Below are positions 40,041-51,114 of a stretch of DNA of 52,715 nt, piece after piece (position 1 is the first letter of the stretch; each line of letters opens with the position of its first letter). The position numbers and the translations under genes were made by a program. This DNA is from Bacteroidota bacterium. GTDB lineage: Bacteria > Bacteroidota > Bacteroidia > AKYH767-A > OLB10. Where the stretch lies: positions 1 through 52,715 of the forward strand of contig JADJOA010000010.1 of the NCBI GenBank assembly GCA_016714005.1, read 5' to 3'. The notes below the pieces were generated by a model. The model did not search any database, was not told the DNA's origin, and saw only the letters and a list, made by a program, of their open reading frames with translations.

Positions 40041-43000
40041 CGTCTTATATCAACATATCCTTTTAATGTGGCATTTCTTGACGGCACTTTTAAAATTACA
40101 TAGTAAGTACCATCTGGTAAACCGCTTCCTGTTTTATTAGTACCTGACCAATCGTTTTTGTAATTCTCCTTTTCATACACCACATTTCCCCACCTGTTTA
40201 AAATTAACAGGTTGTTGTTATCATAATCAAGTCCTCTCACAAAAAAGAAATCATTTATATCATCACCATTAGGTGTAATACCTGTTGGCATTTCCAATTC
40301 ATCAAAACATTCATCAGGGGTGTTGTAAACAATTCTTACGGTATCATCATCAATACAATTTCCGTTTGTAATAGTCCATGTAAAAAGATTATTACCATAA
40401 TTCATTCCTGTAACTGGAGATGCAGCTAAGTTTGGGCTTACTATTGTTCCGGTTCCTTCCAACACCTCCCACATTCCATTTCCAAACTGTGTCTGCGTCG
40501 CGGTTAGTACCAAACCCGGATCACAAACATCTCTATCTGTTCCGGCAAATGCCTGAACAATAGAATCTCTGCTTATTACCAGAAACGCAGTATCCCTGCA
40601 TTCCCCATCACTTACTATCCATGCAAGTAAATTATCTCCATAAGCAAGTCCGCTAAGGGATGTATTATTCTGAGATGAATCTGCAAAAGATGCCGAACCA
40701 TCCAATACAGTCCAACTTCCTGTTCCGTAAGTTGGAGAAGCAGCTGATAATTGCGCTGTGTCTGTTCCGCAAATACGGAAACTTGGACCTGCACTTGCAG
40801 TAACAAAAGGAGGTTCGGTAATGGTAAACGATGCGTTTCTAACACATCCAACCGAATCAGTAATGTCAACAGAATAAACACCTGCAGGCAAGCCCACAAT
40901 ACTTTGTGTGGTAGCACCAGAGGGGTTCCAGAAATAATTGTAAACCGGAAAACCTGATGAAACAAACGGTGTGCCTCCACTAACAAACAAAGTTATTTCT
41001 CCATCGTTATCGCCACGGCAAGTAATGTTATAGATGCCGTTTTTTACAGGGATACTTGCATTAAAATTAATGGAGTCAGGCTCGGTAATTTCAACTGACC
41101 TTACTGCAATACAATTAAGCGCATCGGTAACAGTGAGTGTGTAAATCCCAACGCTAAGGTTAGAAATGTTTGGTGTATTTTGGTTTGTAGAGTCCATAAT
41201 ATATTAAAAGGTGGCGTGCCATTTATTATTTGAGTATTGATGTAGCCATTATTTAAACCATTGCAAGTGATGTTAGAAGAGTCTGTAACAATAATTTCGG
41301 GTCCGTTAATATTGTTAAGCGATGCAACAGCAGAATCTTTACAGCCTTTAGAATCGGTAACAGTTAATGTGTAAGAACCTGCCGGAACATTTGCAATATT
41401 GCTAAATGTATTTCCTGTTGACCATAAGTAAGTATAGCTTCCGGAGTTGCCGCCTGTAACACTTGAAAGAATACTTCCGTTGCTGTTCCCGCACGAGGGG
41501 TCAAATGGTGTAAAAGAAATTTGTATTGGTGTTGGTTCAGTTACCGTATATCCTATTGCAGCAACACAACCATTTGTATCGGTAACGTTTACAATATACG
41601 TACCTGCAGTAAGGTTTGTAACATTTTGAGTTGTTTGTGCAGGAAAGTATTTTGCCAGAAGTAAGTATAAGGCTGCGTTCCGCCAGTTACGTTAATGCTT
41701 ATTGCACCATTATCACCCCCATTACAAGTTACATTAATAATAGAATCGAGTGTAATTTGAGGAGCACCGGGGCTTGTAATTACAGCAGCAGTGTCTAAAA
41801 TGCAACCAACAGCATCAGTAATTTTTACAGGAAAAACACCAGCAGGCAAATTGGTTTGATATGGAAGTGTGCTACCCGATAATTGCCATAGATAAGTGTA
41901 AGCCGGAATACCCCCGGTAGGAAATAGAAACGCAGTGCCATTTTGCGCTGCCACAGTTTGGTGGAGTAGTTATTATGGAAGTAATAATCCGGGTATTTTC
42001 TTTCACAATTGTATCTTTTATAGATACGCAATTATTGGCATCGGTAACGGTTAAAGTATAAGTTCCGGCAAATAAATTCGTTATATCATCTCCTGTTTTC
42101 CATTACTCCAAATGAGTGTGTAAGGAAATGTTCCGTCTGTTACTGTCGTAAAAATTGCACCAAGCGAATCGCCATAACATTTATTGCTATGATAGAATCA
42201 ATTGTTATAACAGGACCTCCTGTATTACTTACCAAGGCAAAATCAATCACGGAGCAGTTGTTACTATCGGTAACGGTAACCGTATAGGTTCCGGCAGATA
42301 ATCCGGTTATGGTAGTTTGAGTTGAACCATTAAACCATAAATAAGTGTAAGGGGGAACTCCACCCGCACCAGTCACTGTTGCAGTTCCATTAGATAAACC
42401 ACAGCCTGAGGGAGTTGTGGAAATTGTCTTATTAATGGCAGAAGGCTCTGTTAAAAGCGTGTCAAAAGATGTAACACAACCATTTGCATCAGCTATTGTT
42501 ATTGAATAGTTACCGGCAGAAACATTAGTTAACTCTTCAAGAATAGAACTGTTGCTCCACTGATATTGCAAAGGTGGAAGTCCACCCGTAGTTGATACAT
42601 AAATTGCTCCAGTACTTTGCCCGTGGCATAAAATATTAACAACTGAATCGGCAATTATCAAAGCTCCTTGCACTTCAGGTATTATAACAGTGTCAATAAA
42701 AGTACACTGGTTAAAGTCTGTTATGGTAACAATGTACGTTCCGTGGTTTTTGTTAAATATGGTTTGAATGGTTTCGCCTGATGACCACTGATATTGATAA
42801 GGACCGTTGCCGCCAGATGGAAAAACGGTAACAGCTCCATCATCATTGCCGCAGTTTTCAGGTGAAATTTGCAATGAAGCAGAAATGGGTAAGGGCTGAT
42901 TTAAAAAAACTGTTATGTCAGATGAGCAACCATTGCCTCCTGTAACGGTACATGTATAAACGCCAGATGGAATGTTGGTGTTAATTGAATCTATAGCGCC

Positions 43001-46000
43001 ATTACTCCATAAAAAACTATAAGGCAAAACTCCTCCCGATGCGTTTAGGGTAATCGATCCTGTTCCACCATAACAAAGCGGCTCATCAATATTATTGATA
43101 GTTAATACCGGTGCATTGTCATTTAAAATTTCAACGGAATCTCTTTTTATGCAACCATTAAAATCTGTTACAGTAACCACGTATGTACCTTGTGGCAGAT
43201 TTGTAATTGTTTGCGTTGTTGCAGTTGTTGACCAAAGGAAAGTGTATGATGCCGTTCCGCCATAAGGATGAACCGTAGCTGTTCCATTGTTAGAACCACA
43301 TGCCGTATTGGTTGATGTAATACTATCGAGCAATTGAGAAGGAGCTGCATTAACAGTGAACGATTGAGTAGCTGAACAACTGCTGTTTGTAACGGTAACA
43401 GTATAGGTTCCTGAATTAATATTGATATTATCATCTATAATTACTCCATTACTCCAATTGTAGCTGTAGTTGCCACCTGTACCGCCCGAAACACTAATAT
43501 ATATCGAACCTGTTTCTCCAAAACATTTTGGAGAAACAACAGAATCTGTAGTTAAAGTAAGATTACCGGATGATGCTACCGTTGCGGAATCAATTTTAAT
43601 ACAACCGTTTTTATCTGTGATAGTAACAGTATAAGTTCCGGGTAAAAGAGTGCTTATAGTTTGAGTTAATCCTCCATTAGACCATACATAAGAATAGGGT
43701 GAGCTACCCCCAAAAGGGAAAGCAATTAACTGCCCATTGTTGGCGCCACATAAAGAATTAACAATAGAAATGGTGTCATTTAATTGAGAAGGTGCATTAG
43801 GAATCGTAAAGAGTTGGCTTGATGTACAGCCAACAGCATCTGTAGCCGTAACTGTATAAGTTCCTGGAGCAACGTTCACTAAGTCTTGTTGTGATGTAGA
43901 GTTACTCCATTGATATGCCGGAGGTGGTGTTCCTCCCTGTATTGAAATATATACAGCGCCATTTGTTTGCCCGAAACATTTAGGCGCAACTATTGAATCT
44001 GTAATTATTGTAATAGCAGCAGAGTTGAGAATGCTAACAGAATCAACTCTGGTGCATCCGTTAAAATCTATAATAGTTACGGTGTAAGTTTGAGGAGCTG
44101 CAAGTCCTGTTATAGTTTGGGTAATTGCACCATTAGACCACAAATACGTATAGCCTGAGGTTCCGCCATAAGCAAAAACAGTTGCGCTGCCGGTTGAGTC
44201 GCCACAAGTTGCATTATTAAAATTGATGGAATCGCTGACTGCAGTTGGCTGCGTTATTGTAGTATCAAATGTTACTACACAGTTTGCAGTATCAGTAACG
44301 GTAACAGTATAGGCTCCTGAGGGTATATTGATTACATCTTGTGAAGTTGCACTGTTGCTCCATTGGTAAGTGAAGGGTGCTGCTGTTCCTGTAACTGTAA
44401 TAAAAATTGCTCCGGTAGAATCTCCGTTGCAAGATGGAGTATAAAGTGAATCGAAAGTAACAACAGGATTTGAACTGCCAGCCACCACACCATTAGCGGT
44501 TCTGGTACAAAGATTTTGATCTGTAACAGTAACAGTATAAGTGCCTGCGGCAAGCCCGTTAATATTTTGAGTAGTTGCAGCATTACTCCACAAATAAGTA
44601 AAAGTTCCTGTGCCGCCTGTTGCATTTGCAGTAGCCGAACCGTTACTTAATCCGCACGATGTGGCAACAGGAGAAACAGATGCGTTAATTGCAGTGGGTT
44701 GAGTAACAGTAAAACTCTGTGTGGCGGTGCACAACAAAGCATCGGTAACGGTGACGGTATAGGTTCCTGAAGCCACGTTAGAAATATCTTGTGTTAAAGC
44801 GCCATTACTCCATAAATAAATATACAAAGGTAATCCGCCCGAAACAGAAATATTGACAGCACCATTATTGCCGCTATTGCAGGAAACATTGGTGGTATTT
44901 ACCAGTGTAATATTTGGTCCTGAGGAATTGGTTAATGTTACAGAAGCAGAGTTGGTACAAGAATTTTGATCAGTTACAGTTACAGTATAGGTGCCTGCAG
45001 CTAATCCGTTAATAGTTTGAGTGGTTGCAGTAGTGCTCCACAAGTATGTAAAAGTTCCGGTTCCACCAGTAGGGTTAGCAGTTGCCGAACCATTGTTATT
45101 ACCACAAGAAGGGTTTGTAGGATTTATAGTTAGGTTTATAGCAGTTGGTTGAGTAATGTTAAAAGATTGTGTTGCTGTACATAAAGCGCCATCGGTAACT
45201 GTAACGGTATATGTTCCGGCAGCTACGCCAGAAATATCTTCGGTAGTAGCACCATTACTCCCACAAAAATCCATAGGGCAAAGTTCCACTAGATACTGAA
45301 ATATTTATACCACCATTGCTGCCACCATTGCACGAAACGTTTGTTATACTAACGAGTGTAATTACAGGAGTACCTGTACTATTAACAGTACCGTTTGCAG
45401 ATTTCGTACACAGATTTTGATCTGTAACGGTAACAGTGTAAGTACCTGCAGCCAGATTGTTAATGGTTTGAGTAGTTGCAGTTGTACTCCCACAAGTAGG
45501 TAAAGTACCTGTGCCACCACTTGGATTGGCCGTTGCCGATCCATTATTTAACCCACAGGCGGTGCTAACCGGAGTTACAGAAACTGTAATTACAGTGGGT
45601 TGTGTTACTATAAATGATTGCGATGCGGTACACAAAGCACCATCAGTAACGGTGATGGAATAGGTTCCGGCAACCACACCAGAAATATCTTCGGTGGTCG
45701 CACCATTGCTCCATAAAAATCCATAAGGTAAGGTGCCATTAGCAACAGAAATATTTATTGCTCCATTGTTTCCGCCATTACAACTTACATTGGTTGTGTT
45801 CACCAAACTAATTGATGGTGCTGTTGAACTTGCCACCACACCATTAGCAGTTCTGGTACAAAGATTTTGATCGGTAACGGTAACGGTGTAAGTACCTGCA
45901 GCCAGATTGTTAATGGTTTGAGTAGTTGCAGTTGTACTCCACAAGTAGGTAAAAGTACCTGTGCCACCACTTGGATTGGCCGTTGCCGATCCATTGTTTA

Positions 46001-48688
46001 ATCCGCAGGTTGTGCTAACGGGAGTAACTGCAACTGAAATGGCTGTTGGTTGGGTAACAGTAAATGATTGTGATGAAGTACACAAAGCACCATCAGTAAC
46101 GGTAATGGTATAGGTTCCGGCAACCACACCAGAAATATCTTCGGTGGTCGCACCATTGCTCCATAAAAATCCATAAGGTAAGGTGCCATTAGCAACAGAA
46201 ATATTTATTGCTCCATTACTTCCGCCATTACAACTTACATTGGTTGTGTTCACCAAACTAATTGATGGTGCTGTTGAACTTGCCACCACACCATTAGCTG
46301 TGCTGGTACAAAGATTTTGGTCGGTAACAGTTACAGTATAAGTGCCTGCGGCAAGCCCGTTAATATTTTGGGTGGTTGCAGCATTACTCCACAAATAAGT
46401 AAAAGTTCCTGTGCCGCCAATTGCATTTGCAGTAGCCGAACCGTTACTTAATCCGCACGATGTGGCAACAGGAGAAACAGATGCGTTAATTGCAGTGGGT
46501 TGAGTAACAGTAAAACTCAGTGTGGCGGTGCACAACAAAGCATCGGTAACGGTGACGGTATAGGTTCCTGAAGCCACATTAGAAATATCTTGTGTTAAAG
46601 CGCCATTACTCCATAAATAATTATACAAAGGCAATCCGCCCGAAACAGAAATATTGACAGCACCATTATTGCCGCCATTGCAGGAAACATTGGTGGTATT
46701 TACCAGGGTAATATTTGGTCCTGAGGAATTGGTTAATGTTACAAAAGCAGAGTTGGTACAAGAATTTTGATCAGTTACAGTTACAGTATAGGTGCCTGCA
46801 GCTAATCCGTTAATAGTTTGAGTGGTTGCAGTAGTGCTCCACAAGTATGTAAAGTTCCGGTTCCACCAGTAGGGTTAGCAGTTGCCGAACCATTGTTATT
46901 ACCACAAGAAGGGTTTGTAGGATTTATAGTTAGGTTTATAGCACTCGGTTGAGTAATGTTAAAAGATTGTGTTGCTGTACATAAAGCGCCATCGGTAACT
47001 GTAACGGTATATGTTCCGGCAGCTACGCCAGAAATATCTTCGGTAGTAGCACCATTACTCCACAAAAATCCATAAGGCAAAGTTCCACTAGATACTGAAA
47101 TATTTATACCACCATTATTTCCGCCATCACAACTTACGTTTGAAATACTAACCAAACTGATTACTGGAACAGTTGAAGTTGCCACCACACCATTAGCTGT
47201 GCTGGTACAAAGATTTTGGTCGGTAACAGTTACAGTGTAAGTTCCCGCTGCCAATCCATTAATGGTTTGAGAGGTTGCAGCATTGCTCCACAGATAAGTA
47301 AAAGTACCAACTCCACCGCTGGGGTTAGCCGTAGCCAAACCATTTGTTTAATCCGCAGGTTGTGCTAACGGGAGTAACAGCAACTGAAATGGCTGTTGGT
47401 TGGGTAACAGTAAAAGATTGTGATGAAGTACACAAGCATCATCAGAAACGGTAACGGTGTAGGGTACCGGCAATAACTCCTGTAATATCTTCGGTGGTAG
47501 CACCATTGCTCCACAAAAGCCATAAGGTAAGGTACCCCGGAAACAGAAATATCAACTCCGCCATTGGTACCACCATTGCAATTTACGTTTGTAATTACTC
47601 CTTGAATAAGGATAGGAGTGGGCTCCGTTATTGATGCTGTTGTAGTGGCAGTACATAAATTAGCATCTGTAACGGTAACAGTGTAATTACCCGATGCTAC
47701 ATTTGTTAAATCTTCATTTGCAGAAGAGTTAGACCATATATAATCAAATGGGCTTGCACCGGTAACAGAAATAAAAACTCCTCCGTTGGTTCCGTTATTG
47801 CAACTAACATTTTGTGTTGAGTCAATAGTGATTAAAGGAAGGGGTTGTTCCAGTTAGGGTAGCAACATCTGTAATGGAACATCCATTAAAATCTGTAATG
47901 GTAACAGTATAATTGCCCGTCATGCCGAGGCTAGAAATTGATTGCGTAGTTGCGCCCGTGCTCCACAAATATGTGTAGGTCGGTGTTCCCTGATCAGGGT
48001 TGGCGGTTATGCTCCCGTTTGAATTGCCACATGTAAAAGGAACAACAGTAAATAAAGTGATTAATTCTTCAGGCTCTACAATATCAACATTCAACTGTTT
48101 GGTACATCCATTTAAATCGGTAGCTGTAACTATAGCTGTGCCTGCCTGCAAATTATTTACATCTTCGGTGATAATACCGTTGCTCCACAAAAAAGTATAG
48201 GTTGGAACCCCGCCAGAAACTGTTATGTCAACAGAGCCATCGCTTCCACCTGAACATAACACATCGGTAGTTCCGTTTAGTGTAATTACTACGAGCGTGG
48301 GTTCTGTTATTTCAATACTGTCAATACTTGTTTCATTATTGGCATCTTTAACCGTAACGGTGTACGTGCCTGCTGCAAGAGAACTAATATCTTCAGTTAA
48401 CGCTCCGTTTGACCATTGAAATGTGTATGGGGATAATCCTCCCGTAACGGTTAAATCTACAGAACCATTTGTGCCACCGTTGCAAGACACGCCAAAGCCA
48501 TTAAAATTGGAGGGAGTAAAAGTTAATACAGGTGGAGCATCAAGTAGTATTCTTTTAGAAGATGAACCTTCCGTGGCGTTAACAGAAAGATTAAGTAAAC
48601 AACATCCAATTATCACCCAAAGAATGGAAGAAAGTGGACTAGTTAATGCAATAGAAAAAAGAGGAAGGTTAAATTTCTTCCGGCTCAT
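40037..48688 (-). CDS. Giant SprB-repeat surface adhesin with type B (gliding motility-associated) C-terminal domain, several frameshifts
   Basis: A giant surface protein of about 2,880 residues. The start at 48688 gives MSRKKFNLPLFSIALTSPLS, a long signal segment; a further upstream start at 48724 would overlap the candidate promoter. The body is a long array of SprB-type modules: SCNGGNNGAINISV, then YGFLWSNGATTEDISGV, then AGTYTVTVTDGALC, with a second module CGLNNGSATANPSGGTG. The two alternate with a joint period of 150 residues (450 bp). Near the C-terminus lie two Ig-like modules (ASAGPSFRICGTDTAQ, FAGTDRDVCDPGLVL). The end is the type B sorting domain: EMPTGITPNGDDINDFFFVR, LLILNRWGNVVYEKENYKND and the final GYVDIRR. 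Frames change near 41200, 41600, 41960, 42100, 45270, 46840, 47340-47820 and 47845. Likely a filamentous adhesin for gliding or attachment, exported with the PorP/SprF protein. Confidence 0.9.
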
Positions 48689-48711
48689 GTTTTTATGTGG
48701 GTTCTCATGGT

Positions 48712-48744
48712 CAAAAATACACAAAGACAGTCATACTACACAAG
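48712..48744 (-). promoter_or_regulatory. Candidate promoter of the adhesin operon
   Basis: On the minus strand, TATTTTTG (48719-48712) fits TAnnTTTG, and CTTG (48744-48741), one mismatch from TTTG, lies 21 bp upstream. The expected start site is near 48705, about 17 bp before the ATG at 48688. This supports 48688 over 48724 as the adhesin start. Confidence 0.45.
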
Positions 48745-48850
48745 TTTTTTTCTAAAATATATCTCTTAAAAATGTAGTAAATGATTTGTTTTTTAAGATA
48801 AATTTTTTATAAGAAAGTTAATCAGGGAATTATTCGGTGGATGTATAAAA

Positions 48851-49339
48851 TTATATACACTTGAAAAGCAAATAAACCGTTATCAATAAAACTGATAAAC
48901 CTGCAAAAATCATCACTAGCTTTTTGTTAATGGTATCGTTCTGAATTACCAAATGCTTTTCAAAGTGATGAAGTATGGTTTCTATTTTTAAAAATGCCTC
49001 ATCATTTTTTGCAATGTAATCATACGCGCCCATTTTAATGGCGCTTGCAGCAACAGATGGATCTTCCTGAGATGATAACAAAATTACCCTCGTAATTTTG
49101 TTGTTTGCCCTGATCTTGGCTAAAACAGCAAGCCCGTTGCTGGTATCAGGTTCCTTTGAGTTAAGAAAATAATCCAGCACTATGACATGTGGCATTTCGT
49201 TTATTGCTTCAAGCGCATTTTCGCCATTTACAAATGTTCTTACAGTAAAGTGAGGAAAGCGGCTTTTTATGAAATCATTGAGCATGAAAAGTATTTGCTC
49301 ATCATCTTCAATCAAAAAAACAGTAAGCGAATTGCCCAT
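48851..49339 (-). CDS. Membrane-anchored single-domain response regulator
   Basis: A 162-residue protein made of a receiver domain and a C-terminal membrane helix. Receiver features are acidic residues D12 and D13 in FLIEDDEQ, the phosphoacceptor Asp56 in VIVLDYFLN, the conserved Ser in VILLSSQED and the Lys in YIAKND. There is no DNA-binding or enzymatic output domain. Residues about 141-160 (LVMIFAGLSVLLITVYLLF) are strongly hydrophobic, so the protein should be tethered to the inner membrane with the receiver in the cytoplasm. It follows folE by 15 bp on the same strand. No sensor kinase is nearby. A role as a phosphate sink or in local signalling at the membrane is possible. Confidence 0.85.
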   Translation of the reverse strand: MGNSLTVFLIEDDEQILFMLNDFIKSRFPHFTVRTFVNGENALEAINEMPHVIVLDYFLNSKEPDTSNGLAVLAKIRANNKITRVILLSSQEDPSVAASAIKMGAYDYIAKNDEAFLKIETILHHFEKHLVIQNDTINKKLVMIFAGLSVLLITVYLLFKCI

Positions 49340-49354
49340 GGTTTTTAGCTTAAG

Positions 49355-49978
49355 TTACCCGAAATCAACCGCAAAAAACTCACTCCTTGTTCTGTCATTT
49401 TCAAACTCACCTGTAAAGGCTGAAGTAGTGGTTATGGAGTTTTGCTTTTGTACGCCACGCATTTGCATACACAAATGTTTTGCTTCCATTACAATGGCTA
49501 CACCCAAAGGTTTAAGCGTCTCTTGAATGCAATCTAAAATTTCGGTAGTAAGCCTTTCCTGCACTTGTAATCTGCGTGCAAAAGCATCAACCACGCGCGG
49601 AATTTTGCTTAACCCTACAATGTATTGATCAGGTATGTACGCAACATGAGCCTTACCAAAAAAAGGAAGCATGTGGTGCTCGCACAAACTATACACTTCA
49701 ATATCTTTTACTATCACCATTTGCTTATAATCTTCCCTGAACTTAGCAGATTCTAAAATTGCTTTTGGGTCTAAATCGTATCCATGAGTTAAAAACTGAA
49801 TAGCCTTCGCAACTCGCTCAGGGGTTTTTAATAAACCTTCTCTTGATATGTCTTCGCCAATATCCTGTAAAATAACTTTGTATTTCTGCGCAAGTGCACC
49901 GGTGATTTTTTCGTTGTATGAATCAATCTTTTTATACCCTGCAGTTTTTAAAGGCTTCTCTTTTCTTGTCTTTGCCAT
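49355..49978 (-). CDS. folE: GTP cyclohydrolase I
   Basis: GTP cyclohydrolase I makes 7,8-dihydroneopterin triphosphate from GTP, feeding folate and, with QueD, queuosine synthesis. Intact at 207 residues. The zinc and active-site motif is EVYSLCEHHMLPFFGKAHVA (Cys-Glu-His-His), followed by YIVGLSKIPRVVDAFARRLQ and VQERLT. The second zinc cysteine is in KHLCMQMRGVQKQNSIT. The family ending TRSEFFAV is present. An N-terminal extension of about 20 residues is Lys-rich (MAKTRKEKPLKTAGYKKIDS). It lies 18 bp after the 6-carboxytetrahydropterin synthase gene and 15 bp before the membrane response regulator; the three probably share one transcript. Confidence 0.95.
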   Translation of the reverse strand: MAKTRKEKPLKTAGYKKIDSYNEKITGALAQKYKVILQDIGEDISREGLLKTPERVAKAIQFLTHGYDLDPKAILESAKFREDYKQMVIVKDIEVYSLCEHHMLPFFGKAHVAYIPDQYIVGLSKIPRVVDAFARRLQVQERLTTEILDCIQETLKPLGVAIVMEAKHLCMQMRGVQKQNSITTTSAFTGEFENDRTRSEFFAVDFG

Positions 49979-49996
49979 TTCGTTTTAAAACGGTTT

Positions 49997-50406
49997 TTAT
50001 CCAAAATACTCAACATAATTTCTGTCCGTTTCACAAAGCTTAACACAATGTAGTGTGCAATTGTTTTTGTTTATTTCAGGCTCAAGCTGTTTCCATATTT
50101 CCATGGCTACAACTTCTGTTGAAGTCATTTTTCCTGCCATAAAATCAACATCCATATTCAGGTTTTTATGGTCAACTTTAACGATGATCTTTTCCTTTAT
50201 AATGGTACTCAATAACTTCAAATCCACCACAAATCCGGTGTCGGGGTTGGGTTCGCCTTTACGGTAACAAACAACTCATAATTATGACCATGCCAGTTTG
50301 GATTTGAACATTTTCCAAAAAACTCCAGGTTTTTCTCTTCACTCCAGTCAGGCTTCCACAGTTTATGCGCTGCATTAAATCGCTCTTTCCTTGTTATATA
50401 AACCAT
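49997..50406 (-). CDS. queD: 6-carboxytetrahydropterin synthase (QueD/PTPS family, one frameshift)
   Basis: A protein of about 136 residues of the QueD/6-pyruvoyl-tetrahydropterin synthase family, acting on dihydroneopterin triphosphate in queuosine or pterin synthesis. Zinc histidines appear as RFNAAHKL and WHGHNYELFVTVKA. The cysteine in KCSNPNWHGHNY is the QueD-type catalytic Cys. VDHKNLNMDV and KMTSTEVVAMEIWKQLEPEI are the conserved second half, ending VKLCETDRNYVEYFG. The frame breaks near 50225 (ANPTPTPDLWWI versus the expected PNPDTGFVVDLKLL). QueD fits better than animal-type PTPS because of the short length and the folE neighbour. It is the first gene of the minus-strand cluster, divergent from mqnB. 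Confidence 0.88.
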
Positions 50407-50453
50407 TGTTAAATTAAACTTGGTGCGAAAGTAATTGATTATGCTGTATTATT

Positions 50454-50461
50454 TAGTTTTG
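50454..50461 (+). promoter_or_regulatory. Candidate -7 promoter box for mqnB
   Basis: TAGTTTTG fits TAnnTTTG and lies 14 bp before the mqnB start, in the 69-bp divergent gap. A partial minus-strand box (TACTTTCG, at 50432-50425) could serve queD. No -33 boxes with good spacing are seen. Confidence 0.35.
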
Positions 50462-50475
50462 ATGCACTTTAAGAA

Positions 50476-51114
50476 ATGCAAATATTAATTGTTGCCGCTA
50501 CTGCTACAGAATCCAACTTTTCAAGTAAGAGAGAATACGGAACTAAAGTTTTACATACCGGTGTCGGGCTTATAAAAACCGCGTATTCTCTTACCCGGGA
50601 GCTTGAACAAAATAAGTATGATTTGTGTATAAACATTGGCATTGCCGGATCTTATAATCGAGGCATACAGTTGGGTGAAGTAGTTAATGTAGTAAGTGAT
50701 TTTGTTCAGGAAGAAGGAGCCGAAGATGATGGACGCTTCCTTTCTTTATATGATTTGAACCTTGCCAAAAAGGATGAATTTCCTTTCTCAGATGGAATAC
50801 TTAAAAACAATTTACCATTCAATTATAAATGCCTGTCTGATCTGAAGAAAGTAAAAGGACTTACCAGGATTACATCAACAGGAAGCCAGTCATCAGTAGA
50901 TAAATTTTCGCAATTAAGTGTGGATGTGGAAACAATGGAAGGTGCCGCATTTTTATACGTATGTCAAATGCAAAAAACACCATGCCTGCTAATAAGAGCC
51001 ATCTCAAATTATGTTGAGAAAAAGAAACAAAGAATATGGGAAATAGATTTGGCTTTAAAAAACCTTGAAGAATTTATTTTGAAGTTTTTGGATGAATTAC
51101 ACGTTGGCAAATAA
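50476..51114 (+). CDS. mqnB: Futalosine hydrolase
   Basis: MqnB removes hypoxanthine from futalosine in the futalosine route to menaquinone. Intact at 212 residues, of the nucleoside phosphorylase/hydrolase fold. Typical segments are MQILIVAATATES, VLHTGVGLIKTAYSLTREL, CINIGIAGSYNRGIQLGEVV (the GIAG core) and VDVETMEGAAFLYVCQMQKT (the conserved Glu/Met nucleoside site). LLIRAISNYVEKKKQRIWEI closes the active region. It overlaps the next gene by 23 bp, so the plus-strand genes mqnB, the AlbA_2 gene and rsmE are probably read as one transcript. The other mqn genes are outside the window. Confidence 0.92.
   Translation: MQILIVAATATESNFSSKREYGTKVLHTGVGLIKTAYSLTRELEQNKYDLCINIGIAGSYNRGIQLGEVVNVVSDFVQEEGAEDDGRFLSLYDLNLAKKDEFPFSDGILKNNLPFNYKCLSDLKKVKGLTRITSTGSQSSVDKFSQLSVDVETMEGAAFLYVCQMQKTPCLLIRAISNYVEKKKQRIWEIDLALKNLEEFILKFLDELHVGK

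Noticed and set aside
42140..48724. Dense, regular repeats that could suggest a CRISPR array or satellite
   Set aside because: The units are 450 bp, coding, and translate to SprB-type protein modules; there are no short repeats with unique spacers.
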